A stretch of DNA of 7,605 nucleotides from NCBI GenBank assembly GCA_030146285.1, contig JASLBZ010000191.1, positions 1-7,605 of the forward strand, in the 5' to 3' direction. This stretch comes from Neisseriaceae bacterium (GTDB lineage: Bacteria; Pseudomonadota; Gammaproteobacteria; Burkholderiales; Neisseriaceae). Below the pieces are notes generated by a model. It worked only from the letters and a program-made list of their open reading frames with translations, was not told the origin of the DNA and made no database searches. Both the position numbers and the translations under genes were made by a program. Shown piece by piece: positions 4,990-7,605 of the stretch; within the stretch, counting starts at the first letter, position 1; the number at the start of each line of letters is the position of its first letter.

Positions 4990-7605
4990 TTATTCCTCAT
5001 CAGACTTTGTTGGTGTATCGGTATCAGCATCTTGCCAATACGTTTGCAGTGGCAACCAAATCTCACGAATGGGTTCAATAAAATCAGCTTGTTCTAGTAG
5101 CTCGCGGCTGGGTATTTCACCAAACACCAATTTGACTTCGGGGTAATCTTTTTGCCCTTTGCTCATTTTATTGCCCAAGTAAGGGTCTCTAGCTGCTTTT
5201 TGAACCTTCTCATGGCTGTCTTGATTAAGTTCTTCAGCAGTTACTTGGTGTTTCTCACATTCTTTGTGCCATGCTTTTGCCATGCTTAAACTGGTTCTGG
5301 CAAAAAAAGGCAAAGGGCGGTGTTGTCCTGCTTGCCAATAATCTAAGCATTTTTTTAAAAGAGCTTGGGCCGTGTCTTGAGGGATGGTTTGCAAAGCCTT
5401 AGGTTCTGGTGGCCATACCCACAAGCTTTGCTGAGCATCACGGCTGCTGGCACACCAAATTAAATGCTCAAGTAAAATACCGACTTCATCGGTGTTATTG
5501 GCTTTTTGGGATTGGTAAGTCACCAAGCCATTGTTGTAAAGGTTTTTCAAGCTGCCTGTTAAGGTTAAATGCTGGTGTTCAAAATGAATGGGCAAGGCAG
5601 GTAAACGCTCATTGCTAAACCATGTTTGCGGCAAATGGGCAATGTTCTTTTGGTATTGGTTTTGCCAATGTTCGGCCAAGTGTCCATCCGGCCACATGTT
5701 TTTGGCAGCCAAATGGGTGACGGTGTCTTGATAGGAGATGTTGTCACGTCTGGCTTGGAAGTATTCTTCATAAATAACTTGGGCATTGCCTGCCGCATCA
5801 AATGGCTCGGTATCGTCCAGTGATGCTTGCAGATATTGGCTTTTCCAGCCCAATTGGTTTTGTAGCCAATGGCGTACAGGGTTTTTCCAAAAGGCAATAA
5901 AATCACTGATGTGAACCTGTTGTTTGTCATGGCAATTGGTATGCTCAGCAATGTCATGTGCCGATGATGCTAAGAAAGCTTTGCTTTTTGGCTTGGCTTG
6001 GTTTAGCGCTTGGGCATAGTCTTGACGGTAGCTGTGAAGGCTGGCATTGGGGGTGTAATACTGCTTGGAGAATGCTTGCAGTGGGTGCTGGACAATCCAG
6101 TTTTCCCATAGGGATTTGCCTGTGCTGCCTGTCATGGTGGCAATCACATCAACCAATTCATGCAATAGTGGCGATGCTGCCATGTCTTCATTTTTGTCTT
6201 GGCTTTTGCCCAAAAAGGACAAATACAAAACATCACGCGCACTGATAATGGACTCTAAGAACAAATAACGGTCATCATCTCGGTGAGAGCGATCGCCTCG
6301 TTCAGGGTGCTGGTTTATCAAATCAAATTCGGGTTTGCTAAAGTTTCGTGGGAATTTACCGTCATTCAAGCCCAATAAGCAAATCACTTTAAATGGCAAG
6401 CTGCGCATGGGAATCATGCTGCAAAAAGTCACCCCTTGGCGCAAAAATCCAGCTTCGGAACTGCTGCTTAAAAAGTTACTGACATGTTTGGCAACCGTGT
6501 GAAAAGCCAAGGCAGCCTGAAAATGAGAACAGGTCACTTCAGCTTGCCAGTCTGCCAAGGCTTGGCTCCATGAGGTTGCCGCGCTGGTGTCAGTCTCTTC
6601 TGCTAATAAGAAGTCTTGTGCCAGATTTTGTAAGCGCTCCACCCAACCGGAAACATCGGTCTCGGTTTGAAACAAAGCATGATAATGGGACAAGGTTTGC
6701 CACAAGCTAAGCCATTGGCTAAACACAGGCAATTGTTCTAGTGCACTTTTTAAAGGTGCTTTTTCTTGCCATGTCGCATCGGTTTTGCCATTGCTAGGCA
6801 GCATTAAGCCAAGAGCCATACGCTCTAAGCCTTGTGACCAAGTAAAGCACTCACTGTTAGCACCATATTGCCCACGCATGTTTTGATCAAGACCCCAGTG
6901 AATGTTCAAGTCCTCTAAGGCAGCCTGTAAAGTTGGAATGTCATCCAGTGTTAAATCAAAACGTTTGAGCACACAAGGATTGTCGAATAAAGGCAAAACG
7001 GCGGTGATTTCAAAGCGACTTTGCAAAATACTTAATAAGCTCTCAATACCACTCAAATAAGGTTGCTTTTGGCTGATTTTAACGTCGGCAACACTGTAAG
7101 GAATGCGCACGCCATCGGGGGCGTGCTCACCGAAAATGGATTCAATAAACGGAGTATAAGGTTCAATGTCTGGGGTTAATACGGCAATATCATGTGCTTG
7201 CCAGTCTGGGTTTTTACCCAGCATATCCAAAAGAGAGTCTTTTAAGATTTGCAATTCACGCAAAGGACTATGGGTGCTGTGAATCTCAATAGAATGGTCA
7301 AGCAAGGCAGCTTGGCCGTCACTGTTTTTTTCGGGCGTTCTTAAATTCAAAATATCCGATTGTAATTGGCCCAATAAACTGGCTTGGCTTGGCTCTTGGA
7401 AAAGCTCACTGGAATAAGCCAAATCGCTTTCTGAGGTTAATGTGCTCAGAAAATCACGACCTTGTTTGCCAAGCGATGCCAATAACGGATGGCCCACTTG
7501 CATTTCAATGCTGTTGTCTAAGGTCTCATCCAAGCCACGTTGCAAAATTTGCTCAGGCTCAAGCAATTGATACCAATAATCATGACAAGGGTTCAAGGCA
7601 AAAAT
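4990..7605 (-). CDS. recC: Exonuclease V (RecBCD) subunit RecC, N-terminus off the right edge
   Basis: RecC holds the complex together, splits the strands at its pin and scans for Chi. The frame is open to the window edge (it begins IFALNPCHDYW), giving 871 residues. E. coli RecC has 1122, so about 250 N-terminal residues, including the degenerate first motor domain, are missing. The TTG at 7596 is internal, not a start. Family landmarks in order: HSPLREL (about 7251-7282), LTPDIEPYTPFIESIFG, the SRFE...FDNPCVLKRFDL region (6950-7025), PMRSLPFKVICLLGLNDG (about 6355-6412), and the hallmark RGDRSHRDDDRYLFLE (about 6252-6303). The dead-nuclease-like C-terminal domain follows, with FWKNPVRHWLQNQLG (about 5860-5910) and LLEHLIWCASS. 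The protein ends in an acidic tail (DADTDTPTKSDEE). The last codons carry the recB ribosome binding site, and the TAA at 4992-4990 is 2 nt from the recB GTG. The promoter lies outside the window. Confidence 0.97.
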   Translation of the reverse strand: MFALNPCHDYWYQLLEPEQILQRGLDETLDNSIEMQVGHPLLASLGKQGRDFLSTLTSESDLAYSSELFQEPSQASLLGQLQSDILNLRTPEKNSDGQAALLDHSIEIHSTHSPLRELQILKDSLLDMLGKNPDWQAHDIAVLTPDIEPYTPFIESIFGEHAPDGVRIPYSVADVKISQKQPYLSGIESLLSILQSRFEITAVLPLFDNPCVLKRFDLTLDDIPTLQAALEDLNIHWGLDQNMRGQYGANSECFTWSQGLERMALGLMLPSNGKTDATWQEKAPLKSALEQLPVFSQWLSLWQTLSHYHALFQTETDVSGWVERLQNLAQDFLLAEETDTSAATSWSQALADWQAEVTCSHFQAALAFHTVAKHVSNFLSSSSEAGFLRQGVTFCSMIPMRSLPFKVICLLGLNDGKFPRNFSKPEFDLINQHPERGDRSHRDDDRYLFLESIISARDVLYLSFLGKSQDKNEDMAASPLLHELVDVIATMTGSTGKSLWENWIVQHPLQAFSKQYYTPNASLHSYRQDYAQALNQAKPKSKAFLASSAHDIAEHTNCHDKQQVHISDFIAFWKNPVRHWLQNQLGWKSQYLQASLDDTEPFDAAGNAQVIYEEYFQARRDNISYQDTVTHLAAKNMWPDGHLAEHWQNQYQKNIAHLPQTWFSNERLPALPIHFEHQHLTLTGSLKNLYNNGLVTYQSQKANNTDEVGILLEHLIWCASSRDAQQSLWVWPPEPKALQTIPQDTAQALLKKCLDYWQAGQHRPLPFFARTSLSMAKAWHKECEKHQVTAEELNQDSHEKVQKAARDPYLGNKMSKGQKDYPEVKLVFGEIPSRELLEQADFIEPIREIWLPLQTYWQDADTDTPTKSDEE
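4993..4998 (-). promoter_or_regulatory. Ribosome binding site of recB inside the end of recC
   Basis: GAGGAA encodes the final Glu-Glu of RecC, lies immediately before its TAA stop, and is 5 nt upstream of the recB GTG. This decides the non-ATG start and implies translational coupling, so that RecC and RecB are made in matched amounts. Confidence 0.85.
5990..6001 (+). repeat. Recurrent word GGCTTGGCTTGG, copy 4
   Basis: An exact plus-strand 12-mer, antisense within recC, where the coding strand gives Gln-Ala-Lys-Pro. Confidence 0.5.
6510..6521 (+). other. DUS-like 12-mer AGGCAGCCTGAA (Kingella-type dialect)
   Basis: An exact second copy of AGGCAGCCTGAA, here on the plus strand and antisense to recC (encoding part of Phe-Gln-Ala-Ala). 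Two 11/12 relatives ending CTGTA lie at 4567-4578 and 6918-6929. Both of those encode Leu-Gln-Ala-Ala-Leu and may be codon coincidences. Confidence 0.48.
7381..7392 (+). repeat. Recurrent word GGCTTGGCTTGG, copy 5
   Basis: An exact plus-strand 12-mer, antisense within recC. The coding strand gives Pro-Ser-Gln-Ala, another frame from copy 4. Confidence 0.5.

Noticed and set aside
1870..6268. Several plus-strand frames of 65 to 138 codons
   Set aside because: They lie antisense to recB and recC, with no ribosome binding sites or recognisable motifs; they mirror the coding strand's codon pattern.
7594..7596. TTG as a recC start giving an 868-residue protein
   Set aside because: The frame stays open to the window edge and the upstream residues (Ile-Phe-Ala before Leu-Asn-Pro-Cys) read as RecC core, so this is an internal leucine of a gene that continues outside the window.

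Overview
The window looks like part of a betaproteobacterial chromosome, most probably from the family Neisseriaceae. RecA reads closely like Neisseria RecA, for example in the stretches LDLALGVGGLPRGR, SSGKTTLCLEA and SHVGLQARLMSQALRKLTG. Three exact 12-mers match published Neisseriaceae DNA-uptake-sequence dialects (two AGGCAGCCTGAA, one AGGCTGCCTGAA). The family placement is an inference from remembered family sequences, not a search result. All recognisable genes lie on the minus strand, so they are transcribed from the right edge towards the left.

Layout in the direction of transcription (high to low coordinates): (1) 7605-4990, recC, entering from outside the window and lacking about 250 N-terminal residues. 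(2) 4987-1364, recB, complete, 1207 residues, with a GTG start 2 nt after the recC stop and a ribosome binding site inside the last recC codons. (3) 1285-890, a 131-residue four-helix membrane protein of unknown function, in the place where recD often follows recB. (4) 863-829, a stem-loop terminator. (5) 828-698, an AT-rich intergenic segment with a plausible sigma70 promoter and a 24-bp imperfect dyad. (6) 697-1, recA, missing about a third of its C-terminal end.

Functionally this is a double-strand-break repair cluster. RecB (3'-5' helicase plus nuclease) and RecC (Chi recognition and scaffold) process broken ends, and RecB loads RecA on the resulting 3' single strand. Having recA directly downstream of recCB puts the loader and its client together, although the terminator and separate promoter suggest independent control. 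No recD is present.

The most unusual sequence is in recA. Two glycines of DNA-binding loop L2, nearly invariant in the family (G211 and G212 in E. coli numbering), read as Cys-Val, and other strongly conserved sites are also changed (H97N, G108D, I199F). The frame is nevertheless intact. At the DNA level, an 11/12-mer (GGCTTGGCTTGG) recurs five times in different reading frames, and there are DUS-like words. I see no insertion sequence, CRISPR array, tRNA or rRNA gene, and no clearly new multi-gene system.
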